Counted from the first letter of the stretch, positions 26,575 to 38,776 are shown. The stretch: 64,000 nt of DNA from Allobranchiibius sp. CTAmp26 (GCF_017565405.1 NZ_JAGEKR010000006.1:155537-219536), one strand, 5' to 3'. Notes: generated by a model not told the origin, from the letters alone. Translations and numbers: made by a program.

Positions 26575-26630
26575 TCCGGCCGTCGTACGACGCGGCGGGG
26601 AAGCGTAGTAATCTTGGGCACGCTCGCGAC

Positions 26631-26820
26631 GCCGGCGGGAGAGAACTCGCACGATCCTGTGCGAGGACGCCGAAGGGGCAATTCTCCCCAGAACCTCTCA
26701 GGCTCCCGGACCGCCCGGTCGAGGCATCTCTGAAGGCACGTCCCCGCACGGTCGCAGTCTGGCCGGGGACCACCGACAGAAGGGGAGGCGACCGAACGCC
26801 GCCTGCCCTCTGCGAGGAAC
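26631..26820 (+). ncRNA. Glycine riboswitch leader of gcvP
   Basis: The conserved aptamer blocks appear in order: CGGGAGAG (26636-26643), a perfect hairpin CTCGCAC/GTGCGAG (26646-26652, 26659-26665), GCCGAAGGGGCAA (26669-26681), CCTCTCAGG (26694-26702) and the closing TCTCTGAAGG (26727-26736). This is one good glycine aptamer. Downstream come two further hairpins: GTCCCCG (26740-26746) / CGGGGAC (26764-26770), and GGCG (26787-26790) / CGCC (26797-26800) within GGG..CCC, ending near the ribosome site GAGGAAC. They may be a degenerate second aptamer or the expression platform. Glycine would be expected to turn gcvP on. Confidence 0.93.
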
Positions 26821-26823
26821 GCC

Positions 26824-29718
<2,895 letters not shown>

Positions 29719-29729
29719 GCGGTCCGTGG

Positions 29730-29773
29730 TTGTCAGCGGATTCCTGGCGGATGCGCCAGGAATCCGCTGACAA
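29730..29773. terminator. Perfect 20-bp hairpin between gcvP and alaA
   Basis: TTGTCAGCGGATTCCTGGCG (29730-29749) pairs without a mismatch with 29754-29773 around a GATG loop. It lies between the convergent ends of gcvP and the aminotransferase, 11 and 18 bases from the stops. There is no T run, so it is either a bidirectional actinomycete-type terminator or a repeat element. Confidence 0.75.
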
Positions 29774-29791
29774 TGGCGTGATGTACGCGCG

Positions 29792-31009
29792 TTACGCGCG
29801 GATCGTGCTGAGGTACCTACTGATCCGGCCGATCGCCTCGGTAAGCGTGTCGACGTCCGGCAGAGTGACCAGCCGGAAGTGATCCGGAGCGGCCCAGTTG
29901 AAGCCGGTGCCGTGGGTGACCAGGATCTTCTCGGCTCGTAGCAGGTCGATGACGAACGCCTGGTCGTCCTCGATCGGGTAGATCCCGGGATCCAACCGCG
30001 GGAAGCAGTAGAGCGCTCCCTCCGGCTTGACGCAGCTGACGCCGGGGATCTCGTTGAGCAGCCGCCACGCGAGCATCGACTGCTCGTAGAAGCGGCCGCC
30101 GGGCACGATCAGCTCGTCGATGGACTGGTATCCGCCGAGGGCGGTCTGGATGGCGTGCTGCGCGGGCACGTTGGCGCACATCCGCATGTTCGCCAGCAGC
30201 GTGAGACCTTCGAGGAAATCGGCTGCCAGATGTCGCGGCCCGGTGATGGCGAGCCACCCGGAGCGGTAGCCGCACACCCGGTAGGCCTTGGACAGCCCGC
30301 TGAAGGTCAGGCACAGCACGTCGTCGCCGGCGAACGTCGCGGCGTGGTGGTGCACCGCGTCGTCGAAGAGGATCTTCTCGTAGATCTCGTCGCACATCAG
30401 GACCAGTTCGTGGCGTCGGGCGATGTCCACGAACCCGCGGACGATCTCTTCGCTGTAGACCGCCCCGGTGGGGTTGTTGGGGTTGATGAGCACCAGCGCG
30501 TGCGTGTTCGGCGTGATCCGTGACTCGATGTCGGCCAGGTCGGGGTTCCAACCGTTGTCCTCGTCGCAGCGGTAGTGCACCGGCGTGCCTCCCGCCAGCG
30601 AGACCGCGCCGGTCCACAGCGGATAGTCCGGCGCCGGGATGAGGATCTCGTTGCCGTCGTCGACGAATGCCTGCAGCACCAGAGAGATGAGCTCACTGAC
30701 CCCGTTGCCGATGAAGATGTCGTCGACCTCGACGTTCGTCAGGCCCTTGCTCTGGTAGTAGTTCGCGACTGCCGTACGCGCGGAGAAGATGCCGCGGGAG
30801 TCGCTGTACCCCTGGCTCTTGTGCAGGTGGTGGACGACGTCGCGCTGGATCGCGTCAGGTGCTTCGAAGCCGAACGGGGCAGGGTTGCCGATGTTCAACT
30901 TGAGGATGTGGTGGCCCTCGGCCTCGAGGCGCTCGGCCTCGACGAGGATCGGTCCGCGCACGTCGTACCGGACATGCTGAAGCTTCGCCGACTGCTTGAT
31001 CTCACGCAC
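29792..31009 (-). CDS. alaA: Alanine-type aminotransferase (AlaA-like, class I)
   Basis: 405 residues from a GTG (31007-31009), beginning VREIKQSAKLQHVRYDVRGP, the standard AlaA opening. PLP-site features: NIGNPAPFGFEAPD, SDSRGIFSARTAV, NGVSELISL, the NPNNPTGAVYS loop, DEIYEKILFD, and the Schiff-base Lys in FSGLSKAYRVCGYRSGW, whose Arg also contacts the phosphate. The substrate-carboxylate Arg is in FRLVTLPD. It would make alanine from pyruvate and glutamate (or valine) in the cytoplasm. The frame is open upstream but only as basic low-complexity sequence. It is convergent with gcvP across the 20-bp hairpin. Confidence 0.93.
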   Translation of the reverse strand: MREIKQSAKLQHVRYDVRGPILVEAERLEAEGHHILKLNIGNPAPFGFEAPDAIQRDVVHHLHKSQGYSDSRGIFSARTAVANYYQSKGLTNVEVDDIFIGNGVSELISLVLQAFVDDGNEILIPAPDYPLWTGAVSLAGGTPVHYRCDEDNGWNPDLADIESRITPNTHALVLINPNNPTGAVYSEEIVRGFVDIARRHELVLMCDEIYEKILFDDAVHHHAATFAGDDVLCLTFSGLSKAYRVCGYRSGWLAITGPRHLAADFLEGLTLLANMRMCANVPAQHAIQTALGGYQSIDELIVPGGRFYEQSMLAWRLLNEIPGVSCVKPEGALYCFPRLDPGIYPIEDDQAFVIDLLRAEKILVTHGTGFNWAAPDHFRLVTLPDVDTLTEAIGRISRYLSTIRA

Positions 31010-31073
31010 GGCGCACAGCCTCGCACAGGGGCAGCGCCCGGCACCGACGCCACGGCGGGTGCCCGGTGTGTCG

Positions 31074-34000
31074 TTACGCGACCGCGTCCTGCGCCGCGCC
31101 GCGGACCTCGATGTGCGACCCGCTCTCTGTCTTGCGGACCTCGACGTGGCTGCGGATCCGCGCCCGGAGTTCACCCACGTGACTGACGATGCCGACGCTA
31201 CGGCCGCCGGCGCGCAGCCCGTCGAGCACCTCCATCACCTGGTCGAGGGTCTGGTCGTCGAGCGACCCGAATCCCTCGTCGACGAAGAGCGTTCCGAGGG
31301 GGCGGCCGCCGGAATCGTGCAGGACGGCGTCCCCGAGTCCGAGTGCGAGGGCGAGCGATGCGGTGAACGCCTCGCCGCCGGAGAGGCTCGCGGTGTCGCG
31401 GGCACGACCGGTCCAGGCGTCGAGCACCCGCAGTCCGAGACCGCTGCGGGCGCCACCCCGGGCAAGCTGGTCGCTGTGCTCGAGGGTGAAGCGACCGTCC
31501 GACATGACCCGCAGGTGGTCGTTCGCCAGAGCTGTGACGAGCTCCAACCTGGCCGCCAGCACATAGGACGTCAGGCGCATCCGCAGCACGTTGTCGCCGT
31601 GGCCCGCCGCCGTGTCGGCCAATGGACCGAGGACCGCCAGCTCCTCCCGGGCGGGCGCCGATGCCGCAAGCAGGTCGCGGACCGCAGCGCCGATGGTGTC
31701 CAGGTCGCGCACGGCGCGATCGGCCGTCGATACCGCCTGTGCCGTCGTGGCGCGCCGGTGCTCGGCTGCGTGCGCCATTTCCTCGAGGGCGACCACATCC
31801 GGTGCCGGGGACCTCTCGGCATCGGCGACGTGCGGCTGATCCAGCACGCCGACAGCGCGGTTGTAGGCGGCGCGCTCGGCGACCGCCGCCTCCTCGAGGT
31901 GCTCGAGGCGCGCGGCGGAGAGCATCGCGTCCTCGGCATGCGGAAGGTCCGGAAAACCCTGTGCGGCGAGGATCTCGGTGAGGTCGCCGGCCGCACGCCC
32001 ATCGGCGGTCTGCGCCACCTGCAGCGCCCGATCCGCGTCTCGCAGTGCATCGCCGGCTCGCACGAGCTCCACGTGGCGGGCCAGCGGATCGTCGCGATCG
32101 ACGGGGTCGCAGCAGCACTCCAGGGTGTGCCGCCCTCGGCGCTCGGCCACGCGTCGGCCGATGTCGGTGAGCCGCTCGCGAGCATCGGTCAGCCGGTCGG
32201 CCGCCGTCGTACGACGGGCGTCGGCGCGGGCGAGCTCCTCCCGGGCCAGGGACAGGGCAGCGGACGCTTCGCCGAGCTGTTCGGTCAGGGTCCGGCGGTG
32301 GTCGCGGGTCGACGCCGCGCCGGCGGCAGCCCGCTCGGCCTGCGCCAACAACTCGTGCAGGGTCTCAGCGTCCGGGGCGGCATCCGTCTCGGTGCGCCCG
32401 GGCAACGCACTCAGCGCGAGCGTGTCGGCCGCGACACACTCCTCGTGGCGCCCACGAGCGGTCGCCAGCTCCGCCTGAGCGTCGGCGTGGGACGTGCGTG
32501 CTGCGGCGGCGTCGGCCTCCGCCTGCTCGACATCGGTGGCGGACACGGCGTCGTCGATCGGAGGTGCGGGCGACGGGTGCTGCTCGGAACCGCAGACGGG
32601 GCAGGGGCATCCGGGTTGCAGGCCGCCGCCGATCTCGCCGACCATGCCCGCCAGCCGCCGACGACGAAGGTCGAGCACGCGTTCTTCGGCGGCGACATAG
32701 ACGGTGGCGATGCTGTCGGCTCGTGCGGTGGCCGCGTCGACGGCACGGTGCGCCTTGACGCGAGCCGTCAGTGAGCGTTGCGCGGTGCGGACCGAGTCCA
32801 CGACCCGCTCCGCATCATGCACGGCATCCGGTCCGGGATCCTGCGCAGATACCAGCTCGGCATCGATCCGCTCAACCACCTCACGCGCCCCGGTGAGCTG
32901 CTGCGTCGCCGCCACCGACTGCTCCACCGCGATCCGCGCGCTGTCCTCGTGATTTCGGATGCTCTCTTCCTCGGTGATGCGTTGCGAGCTCAGCTCAGTC
33001 AGACCTGTGAGCGCCAGCCCACCGGCGGTGATCGCCGTCATGGTTGCGGATCGTTCCTCGGGCGAGTCGAGGGGACGGTCCGGACCGACGAGCGCGCGGA
33101 CTCGGTCGATCGCGGCCCCGGCGGAGGACGACGCAGCGTGCAGGCTCTCGGCGGCCTCGCGGCGCCGCTGCGCGACCGGTCGGACCACGGCCGCGCGCCG
33201 GGAGGCCCGGACCGCCTCGCGTTCTGTCGTGCGCGCGTCCTCGCGCGCGGCGTACGCCTCACAGACCGAACGTGCTGCGCCGGCCTGGCGCTGCAGCTCG
33301 ACGAGCCGGCCGCCCTGCGAGAAGGCGTCACGGGTCAGGTCGCGCTGCCGCGCAGCGTGATCGGCGTCGACGAGTGCGCGGGTCGCGTGATCGGCGGCCA
33401 GCCGGCGGCAGTCCTGGATCGTCGCGAGCAGGGCCGCGGCGCCCGGCCGGTCGCAGATCTCCGCAGGGGCCTCAGTAGCCGGAAGGTCCAGTTCCGCGAG
33501 CAGGTCGATGAGCCGGTCGGCCTGATGCCCGACGGCGGTGTCGGCGTCGCGCACCTGGGCCGCGAGGTCGCGTCGGCGATCGGCGAGCCAGTCCTGCGCC
33601 GCGCTGAACCGCTCGATGTCGAAAAGTCGCGCGAGCAGCGCGGCGCGATCCTCGGGTTTCGCGCGCAGGAACGTCGCGAACTCGCCTTGGGGGAGCAGTA
33701 CCACCTGCGCGAACTGCTCCAATCCCAGACCCAGGTGATCGGCGACGATCTCGGCGGCCTCGTCCATCCGGGTGCTCTGCACGACCCACTCGGCGCCTCG
33801 TAGGACCTCCAACAGCACGGTCGCCGGACGACGGGTGGTGCCGTTGCCGCGTTTCTTGGGCGCGTCCCACTCCGGACTGCGCCGGATCCGCAATCGCTCA
33901 CCCGCTGCGGTGAGCTCGATCCGCACGTAGGACTGGACGGTGGGGTCGGCGTGATCGCTGCGGATGGTCTCGCGATGCCCGGTGCGGCTGCCGGGAAGGG

Positions 34001-34163
34001 CGCCGTAGACGGCGTAGCAGACCGCGTCGAGGATCGAGGTCTTGCCGGCTCCGGTGGCACCGTGGATCAGATAGAGCCCGGCCGCATCGAGCGCATCGAA
34101 GTCGACCATCTCGACTCCCGCGAACGGCCCGAACGCCTGCACCTGCAACTGATGAAGTCTCAT
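31074..34163 (-). CDS. sbcC: Exonuclease subunit SbcC (SMC-like ATPase)
   Basis: 1029 residues from MRLHQLQVQAFGPFAG. The Walker A is GATGAGKTSILDAVCYAVYG near residue 35; long coiled coils (about 180-500 and 540-850) flank the zinc hook CPCPVCGSEQHP; the C-terminal ABC signature SLSGGEAFTASLALALG and Walker B LFVDEGFGSLDDQ complete the head. Together with SbcD it resolves hairpins and protein-blocked DNA ends. The ATG at 34161-34163 overlaps the sbcD stop by 4 bases, fixing the operon sbcD-sbcC. Frames upstream of this start lie antisense to nothing recognisable and inside sbcD. Confidence 0.96.
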   Translation of the reverse strand: MRLHQLQVQAFGPFAGVEMVDFDALDAAGLYLIHGATGAGKTSILDAVCYAVYGALPGSRTGHRETIRSDHADPTVQSYVRIELTAAGERLRIRRSPEWDAPKKRGNGTTRRPATVLLEVLRGAEWVVQSTRMDEAAEIVADHLGLGLEQFAQVVLLPQGEFATFLRAKPEDRAALLARLFDIERFSAAQDWLADRRRDLAAQVRDADTAVGHQADRLIDLLAELDLPATEAPAEICDRPGAAALLATIQDCRRLAADHATRALVDADHAARQRDLTRDAFSQGGRLVELQRQAGAARSVCEAYAAREDARTTEREAVRASRRAAVVRPVAQRRREAAESLHAASSSAGAAIDRVRALVGPDRPLDSPEERSATMTAITAGGLALTGLTELSSQRITEEESIRNHEDSARIAVEQSVAATQQLTGAREVVERIDAELVSAQDPGPDAVHDAERVVDSVRTAQRSLTARVKAHRAVDAATARADSIATVYVAAEERVLDLRRRRLAGMVGEIGGGLQPGCPCPVCGSEQHPSPAPPIDDAVSATDVEQAEADAAAARTSHADAQAELATARGRHEECVAADTLALSALPGRTETDAAPDAETLHELLAQAERAAAGAASTRDHRRTLTEQLGEASAALSLAREELARADARRTTAADRLTDARERLTDIGRRVAERRGRHTLECCCDPVDRDDPLARHVELVRAGDALRDADRALQVAQTADGRAAGDLTEILAAQGFPDLPHAEDAMLSAARLEHLEEAAVAERAAYNRAVGVLDQPHVADAERSPAPDVVALEEMAHAAEHRRATTAQAVSTADRAVRDLDTIGAAVRDLLAASAPAREELAVLGPLADTAAGHGDNVLRMRLTSYVLAARLELVTALANDHLRVMSDGRFTLEHSDQLARGGARSGLGLRVLDAWTGRARDTASLSGGEAFTASLALALGLGDAVLHDSGGRPLGTLFVDEGFGSLDDQTLDQVMEVLDGLRAGGRSVGIVSHVGELRARIRSHVEVRKTESGSHIEVRGAAQDAVA

Positions 34164-35335
34164 GCGACACCCCGGTCGCCCGATGCCATCCGGGCCGCGC
34201 CCTCGTCGACCGAGGCGTTCCGGGAAGTGCGACCGTGCTCGAACGCCGCACGCCAGACGGCGCGCTCGGCGTCCGTCGCGGCCACCCCATCGCGGACGTG
34301 CTCGGTGAAGTCGCAGCACAGGTCCAGGTCGTCGCGGCCGTCGACGCGCTCGGCGTAGCTGCGGCGGTCGATCGGGGTCGCCCCTTGGGCGAAGCCGAGT
34401 GTCAGCGTGTGCGGGAACCGGCGGCGCACCTGCTCCATGGCCGCAGGCGGGCGCGTCGGGTCGGTGAGGGTGACCTCGCACCAGGCGAGTTCGTGCTCCG
34501 CGAGGGTCGGGTCCGAGAGCAGATCGGCCAATGTGCCGCGCAGCCGGGCGATCGGGCGACGGACCGGAGCCGCGATCAGTTCGGTCCGCGACAGCCCGTC
34601 CTGCAGGTCGACCAGCACCGACGACTTCACCTGGCCGGCCTCCGAGAACGACATCGCGACGGGCGATCCGCTGTAGCGGATGCCGTCGGCCAACTCCATC
34701 GGACGGTGGATGTGGCCCAACGCGGCGTACGTCATCCCCGCGAAGACGGCGCGCGGCACGGCGGCCACCCCGCCGACCGCGATGTCCCGCTCGGAGTCGC
34801 TCGTGGTGGCCCCGGTGACGAAGGCGTGCGCCATCACGACCGTCGGGGTACGCCGGGTGGCGGCGTCCGCGCGCACCCGGCTCATCGCGGCGCGCAGCAC
34901 ATCGGCGTGCGTGGGTGCTGCGCCCAAGGTGGGTGCGACCACGGAGGGTTCGAGGTAGGGGAGCGGGTAGACCACTGCGCCGCCGAGATCGACGGGCCTG
35001 CCGATCCCGTCCAGCGACGTGCGGATGTGCAGCCCGGCGCGCTCCAGCACCCGGGAACCGAACCCCAATCGCGTCGCCGAGTCGTGGTTGCCGCTGGACA
35101 GCACCACCTGGGCACCGGCATCGAGCAGCCTCACCACGGCCTCGTCGAGCGCCGCGACGGTCGCGGGGGCGGGCAGCGCGCGGTCGTAGATGTCGCCGGA
35201 CACCAGCACCGCGGCGACCTTTTCCTGGCGCACCACGTCGACCAGGTGGTCGAGGTAGTCCACCTGCGCGTCGAGCAGCCCGGCACCGTGGAAGGAACGG
35301 CCCAGGTGCCAGTCGGAGGTGTGGATGATGCGCAC
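34160..35335 (-). CDS. sbcD: Exonuclease subunit SbcD (Mre11-type)
   Basis: 391 residues from a GTG (35333-35335) giving VRIIHTSDWHLGRSFHGAGL. The metallophosphoesterase motifs are all present: SDWHLG, GDIYDRALP, SSGNHDSATRLGF, MAHAFV and GHIHRPM. This is the nuclease half of SbcCD. The long upstream extension of the frame has no similarity and overlaps the divergent HNH gene. The HNH nuclease gene starts 108 bases away in the opposite direction, so the pair may share a short divergent control region. Confidence 0.95.
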   Translation of the reverse strand: MRIIHTSDWHLGRSFHGAGLLDAQVDYLDHLVDVVRQEKVAAVLVSGDIYDRALPAPATVAALDEAVVRLLDAGAQVVLSSGNHDSATRLGFGSRVLERAGLHIRTSLDGIGRPVDLGGAVVYPLPYLEPSVVAPTLGAAPTHADVLRAAMSRVRADAATRRTPTVVMAHAFVTGATTSDSERDIAVGGVAAVPRAVFAGMTYAALGHIHRPMELADGIRYSGSPVAMSFSEAGQVKSSVLVDLQDGLSRTELIAAPVRRPIARLRGTLADLLSDPTLAEHELAWCEVTLTDPTRPPAAMEQVRRRFPHTLTLGFAQGATPIDRRSYAERVDGRDDLDLCCDFTEHVRDGVAATDAERAVWRAAFEHGRTSRNASVDEGAARMASGDRGVA

Positions 35336-35443
35336 GTTCCGAAGGCTAGGAGCCACCCCCGACAGGCCCGCGCATTTGCCCCGGCGTGTGGCCGGGCACT
35401 CGAGGCGTACCTGCTCCAGGACTGGTTCTGCCAAGGTAAGCCC

Positions 35444-36367
35444 GTGAACCCCTGGCCGGCTGAGCGCGACATGCGCGTTCGCCATGAGGCAATGGCCTGG
35501 CTGAGTGCTCGCACCAACGACGGGTCGCTGCCGGTCAGGGGCGAAGACCTTGCGGACTTCCAATTCGACGGCGAGCGATTTGCCCTGGTCGACCGGCAAC
35601 GGGGTATTCGTAAGCCGGCGGCGCTGGCGGCGGCCTTTTCGATTCGCACCGTCTATACCCAGCCCGGGCAACCGCGTCCTTATGACGATCTGCCGGGAGT
35701 GGATGGCCGCTTGAGGTACAAGTGGCGAGGCACCGACCCGCAACACCCCGAGAACGTTGCGCTCCGCCGGGCCATGCAGCATCGACTCCCGTTGATCTGG
35801 TTCTTCGGCGTCGGCCAGGGCCTCTATCAGCCGACGTTCCCGGTCTACCTGGTGGCTGAGGAAGTGGCTCGACACCAATTCGTCGTGGGTTACGAGCCGG
35901 AGCTTGCCGCTGCCGCACCGGACTCGCCGGTCGAGGCCGCATTACGTAGGTACGTCCTCCAAGAGACGAAGGTCCGCCTCCATCAGCCTGTCTTTCGCGC
36001 CACAGTGATGCGCGCTTACGGAACGCGATGCGCGGTGTGCTCGTTGCGACACGGCGAGTTGCTCGACGCCGCTCACATTGTCCCCGACTCGACAGAGGGC
36101 GGCATCGCATCGGTGACCAATGGGCTTGCCCTTTGCCGGATTCACCATGCGGCGTACGACCGTCGCATCCTCGGCATCAACCCGGACTACGTCGTGCACA
36201 TCCGCCACGACCTCCTGGACGAGATTGACGGGCCGATGCTGGAGCACGGTCTCAAACGGCGGCACGGTCAACCGCTGATGGTGCTTCCGGAAATCGGTCG
36301 AGAACGGCCCGATCGTGATCTTCTCGCTCAGACGTGGGAGCAGTTCGCCTCGCGTGGGTCGAGCTGA
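35444..36367 (+). CDS. HNH endonuclease, restriction-type
   Basis: 307 residues from GTG 35444 (AAGGTAAG seven bases upstream); an ATG at 35471 is an alternative. The N-terminal half (GIRKPAALAAAFSIRTVYTQ, then DGRLRYKWRGTDPQHPENVA and LPLIWFFGVGQGLYQPTFP) is the conserved domain of putative HNH restriction endonucleases. The C-terminal HNH has CAVCSLRHGELLDAAHIVPD and NGLALCRIHHAAYD, with two CxxC-type metal ligands and the His pair. No methyltransferase is nearby, so it may target modified DNA or be solitary. Codon use is odd for the window (TTA leucine, AGG, many ATT/GCT), suggesting acquisition between sbcD and the GCS2 gene. Confidence 0.85.
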   Translation: MNPWPAERDMRVRHEAMAWLSARTNDGSLPVRGEDLADFQFDGERFALVDRQRGIRKPAALAAAFSIRTVYTQPGQPRPYDDLPGVDGRLRYKWRGTDPQHPENVALRRAMQHRLPLIWFFGVGQGLYQPTFPVYLVAEEVARHQFVVGYEPELAAAAPDSPVEAALRRYVLQETKVRLHQPVFRATVMRAYGTRCAVCSLRHGELLDAAHIVPDSTEGGIASVTNGLALCRIHHAAYDRRILGINPDYVVHIRHDLLDEIDGPMLEHGLKRRHGQPLMVLPEIGRERPDRDLLAQTWEQFASRGSS

Positions 36368-36393
36368 GACTTCAACGCGGCGCACGTGCTGAA

Positions 36394-36533
36394 GGAAAGT
36401 GACCGCAGGGCCACAACCCACCCCGGCAGGCGGCTGCGCTGCGGGAAAGTGACCGCAGGGCCCACAACCCACCCCGGCAGGCGGGCGCGCTGCAGGAAAG
36501 TGACCGCAGGGCCCACAAATCCACCCCGGCACA
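36394..36533. repeat. Intergenic tandem repeat, 50-51-bp unit, about 2.8 copies
   Basis: Units start at 36394, 36444 and 36495 with GGAAAGTGACCGCAGGGCC and continue CACAACCCACCCCGGCAGGCG; the third ends near 36533. The unit contains a GGGCCC palindrome. Period and parts of the sequence (GCGC, GGGCCCACAAC, CACCCCGGCA) resemble the repeats at 39367-39470. It lies between the HNH nuclease gene and the GCS2-family gene, on the 3' side of the former. Confidence 0.9.
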
Positions 36534-36632
36534 GGGCGACCGTCAGCGTCGGGCGACAGAGCGATTCGTGGTCGGTGCAGCACGTCGGGTGCCGTCACCC
36601 CGTAGGTTGGGCCCGATCTTCGAGGAGGCCTG

Positions 36633-38120
36633 ATGGGCGCGGAAGTTTCGGGCACGACGTACACCCGCGAGCAGCGACAGCGGTACCGCGAGAAGGTGCG
36701 CCAGGACCTGGACGTCTTCGAGCGGATGCTGTCGTCGCACCGTTTCGAGTACGAGCAGCAGCTGACCGGCATGGAGATCGAGCTCAACCTGGTCGGCCAG
36801 GACGCGATGCCGCTGATGTCGAACGCCGCGGTGCTGGAGAGCATCGCCGACACCGACTACCAGACCGAGCTCGGCCGCTACAACATCGAGCTCAACGTCA
36901 GCCCGCGTCCGATGCCGGGGGATTCGGCGATCCAACTGGAGCGGGAGCTGCGCGAGAGCCTCAACCGTGCCGAGGCGAAGGCGAACGAGGCCGGCGCGCG
37001 CATCGTGCAGGTCGGCATCCTGCCCACCCTGATGCCCGAGCACTTCTCACCGGACTGGATGAGCGCCAACGCCAGGTACGCCGCGCTGAACGAGTCGATC
37101 TTCGCCGCGCGCGGCGAGGACCTCTTCATCGATATCGAGGGCACTACCGGCGAACGCCTTGCGATGTATGCCGATTCGATCTACCCGGAGTCCGCGTGCA
37201 CGTCGGTGCAATTGCACCTGCAGGTGCAGCCGAACCAGTTCGCGGCGTACTGGAACGCCGCCCAGGCGCTATCCGGCGTGCAGCTGGCGATCGGTGCGAA
37301 CTCGCCGTACCTCTTCGGCAAGCAGCTGTGGCAGGAGACCCGCGTCGAGTTGTTCCTGCAGGCCACCGATACCCGCTCGGTCGAGCTGAAGTACCAAGGG
37401 GTGCGGCCGCGGGTGTGGTTCGGGGAGCGGTGGATCACCTCGATCTTCGACCTCTTCGAGGAGAACGTCCGCTACTTCCCGGCGCTGCTGCCGGAGACCA
37501 CCGACGAGGACCCGATCGCCGTGCTCGACGACGGGCGCGCACCGGACCTGGCCGAGCTGAAGCTGCACAACGGCACGGTCTACCGCTGGAACAGGCCGAT
37601 CTACGACACGGTCGACGGCGCACCGCACCTGCGGGTGGAGAACAGGGTGCTGCCCGCCGGACCCACGATCGCCGACACCCTGGCGAACTCGGCGTTCTAC
37701 TACGGCGTCGTGCGGATGCTGGCCGAGCACGACCGGCCGGTGTGGTCCCGGATGAGTTTCGCCGCGGCCGAGCACAACTTCACCGAGGGTGCGCGGCGGG
37801 GGATCGACGCGACGATCTACTGGCCGGGGTACGGCGAGGTCGCGGCCGAGGAGCTCGTGCTGCGCCACCTGCTGCCGCTCGCGCACGAGGGCCTGCGCAA
37901 GTGGGGGGTCGCGACGGCGGTCCGCGAGCGCTACCTCGGGATCATCGAGGAACGGTGCCGCGTCGGACGCAACGGCGCGACCTGGCAGGTCGAGTGCGTG
38001 CAGGCGCTGGAGGCGAAGGGACTCAGCCGGATGGACGCCCTGGCGCAGATGGTGACGCTGTATCTGGACGGCATGCACAGCAACGAACCGGTGCACACCT
38101 GGAAGCTTCCGGGGGACTGA
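36633..38120 (+). CDS. Glutamate-cysteine ligase family protein (GCS2)
   Basis: 495 residues. The glutamate-binding start GMEIELNLVGQDAMPL, then ELGRYNIELNVSPRPM and ESACTSVQLHLQVQPNQFAA, belong to the carboxylate-amine ligase GCS2 group. This long actinomycete subtype with ENRVLPAGPTIADTLANSAF in the C-terminal half is distinct from mycothiol enzymes and from EgtA, and its product is not established; ATP-dependent gamma-glutamyl amide formation is the family reaction. GAGGAGG precedes the ATG, and a TAGGTT -10-like box lies at about 36603-36608. The next gene (phosphatase) is convergent. Confidence 0.85.
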   Translation: MGAEVSGTTYTREQRQRYREKVRQDLDVFERMLSSHRFEYEQQLTGMEIELNLVGQDAMPLMSNAAVLESIADTDYQTELGRYNIELNVSPRPMPGDSAIQLERELRESLNRAEAKANEAGARIVQVGILPTLMPEHFSPDWMSANARYAALNESIFAARGEDLFIDIEGTTGERLAMYADSIYPESACTSVQLHLQVQPNQFAAYWNAAQALSGVQLAIGANSPYLFGKQLWQETRVELFLQATDTRSVELKYQGVRPRVWFGERWITSIFDLFEENVRYFPALLPETTDEDPIAVLDDGRAPDLAELKLHNGTVYRWNRPIYDTVDGAPHLRVENRVLPAGPTIADTLANSAFYYGVVRMLAEHDRPVWSRMSFAAAEHNFTEGARRGIDATIYWPGYGEVAAEELVLRHLLPLAHEGLRKWGVATAVRERYLGIIEERCRVGRNGATWQVECVQALEAKGLSRMDALAQMVTLYLDGMHSNEPVHTWKLPGD

Positions 38121-38129
38121 ACCTCGCGG

Positions 38130-38747
38130 TCACACGCCTTCGCGGGTCGACCGGTTCCACACCTGGATGCACGGGTTGCCGTGGTAGTAGCCGAGCATCG
38201 AGATCGCACCGGCGTCCAGCATGAGCCGGGCGCCCAGACGCGGCACGTTCTGCAGGAACACGGTGGCGAGGATGCGTAGCGCATGACCGTGCGCGACCAC
38301 CACGACGTTGCCCTCGTCGAGCAACGGCACCGAACGCTCGATGATGTGACTGACCCGTGCGGCGACGTCCTCGACGGTCTCGCCGGGCGTCTTGCCGGGC
38401 ACCACGCCATCCTTGAAGATCTCCCAGCGCGGGTCGCCGGACCGCTCACGGATCTGGGGAGTGGTGAGACCTTCGTAGCCGCCGTAGTCCCATTCGCGCA
38501 GGTCGGCGTCGATGGTGTAGTCGGTGATTCCGGCCAGCTCGGCCGTACGACGTGCGCGCTGCATGGGCGACACGAACGACGCGACGCGCGGCATGTCCTT
38601 GATGACCTCACCCGCCCGGCGCGCGCAGTCCTCGCCCTCGGGAAGCAGCGGCAGATCGGTCGTCCCGGTGTGCTGACCGGTGCGCGACCACTCGGTTTCG
38701 CCGTGCCGAATGAGGATCAGGCTGAAGTTCGGGCTGTCGGCGCTCAT
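38130..38747 (-). CDS. Histidine phosphatase (phosphoglycerate mutase-like) family protein
   Basis: 205 residues. The catalytic motif LILIRHGETEWSRTGQHTG is near residue 13, the acid loop is DLREWDYGGYEGLTTPQIRE, and the second His is in VVVVAHGHALRIL. This set fits broad-specificity phosphatases (GpmB/CobC-like) rather than the glycolytic mutase, which is longer. The exact substrate is not predictable. It is convergent with the GCS2 gene (nine bases between stops) and divergent from the DUF1697 gene with 29 bases between starts. Confidence 0.92.
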   Translation of the reverse strand: MSADSPNFSLILIRHGETEWSRTGQHTGTTDLPLLPEGEDCARRAGEVIKDMPRVASFVSPMQRARRTAELAGITDYTIDADLREWDYGGYEGLTTPQIRERSGDPRWEIFKDGVVPGKTPGETVEDVAARVSHIIERSVPLLDEGNVVVVAHGHALRILATVFLQNVPRLGARLMLDAGAISMLGYYHGNPCIQVWNRSTREGV

Positions 38748-38776
38748 CTGGGCAATCTAGTGGCAGCCTGAGCGAC

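Noticed and set aside
34235..35443. Upstream half of a 710-codon frame ending in the HNH gene
   Set aside because: It is antisense to sbcD and low-complexity; HNH-family similarity starts near 35444.
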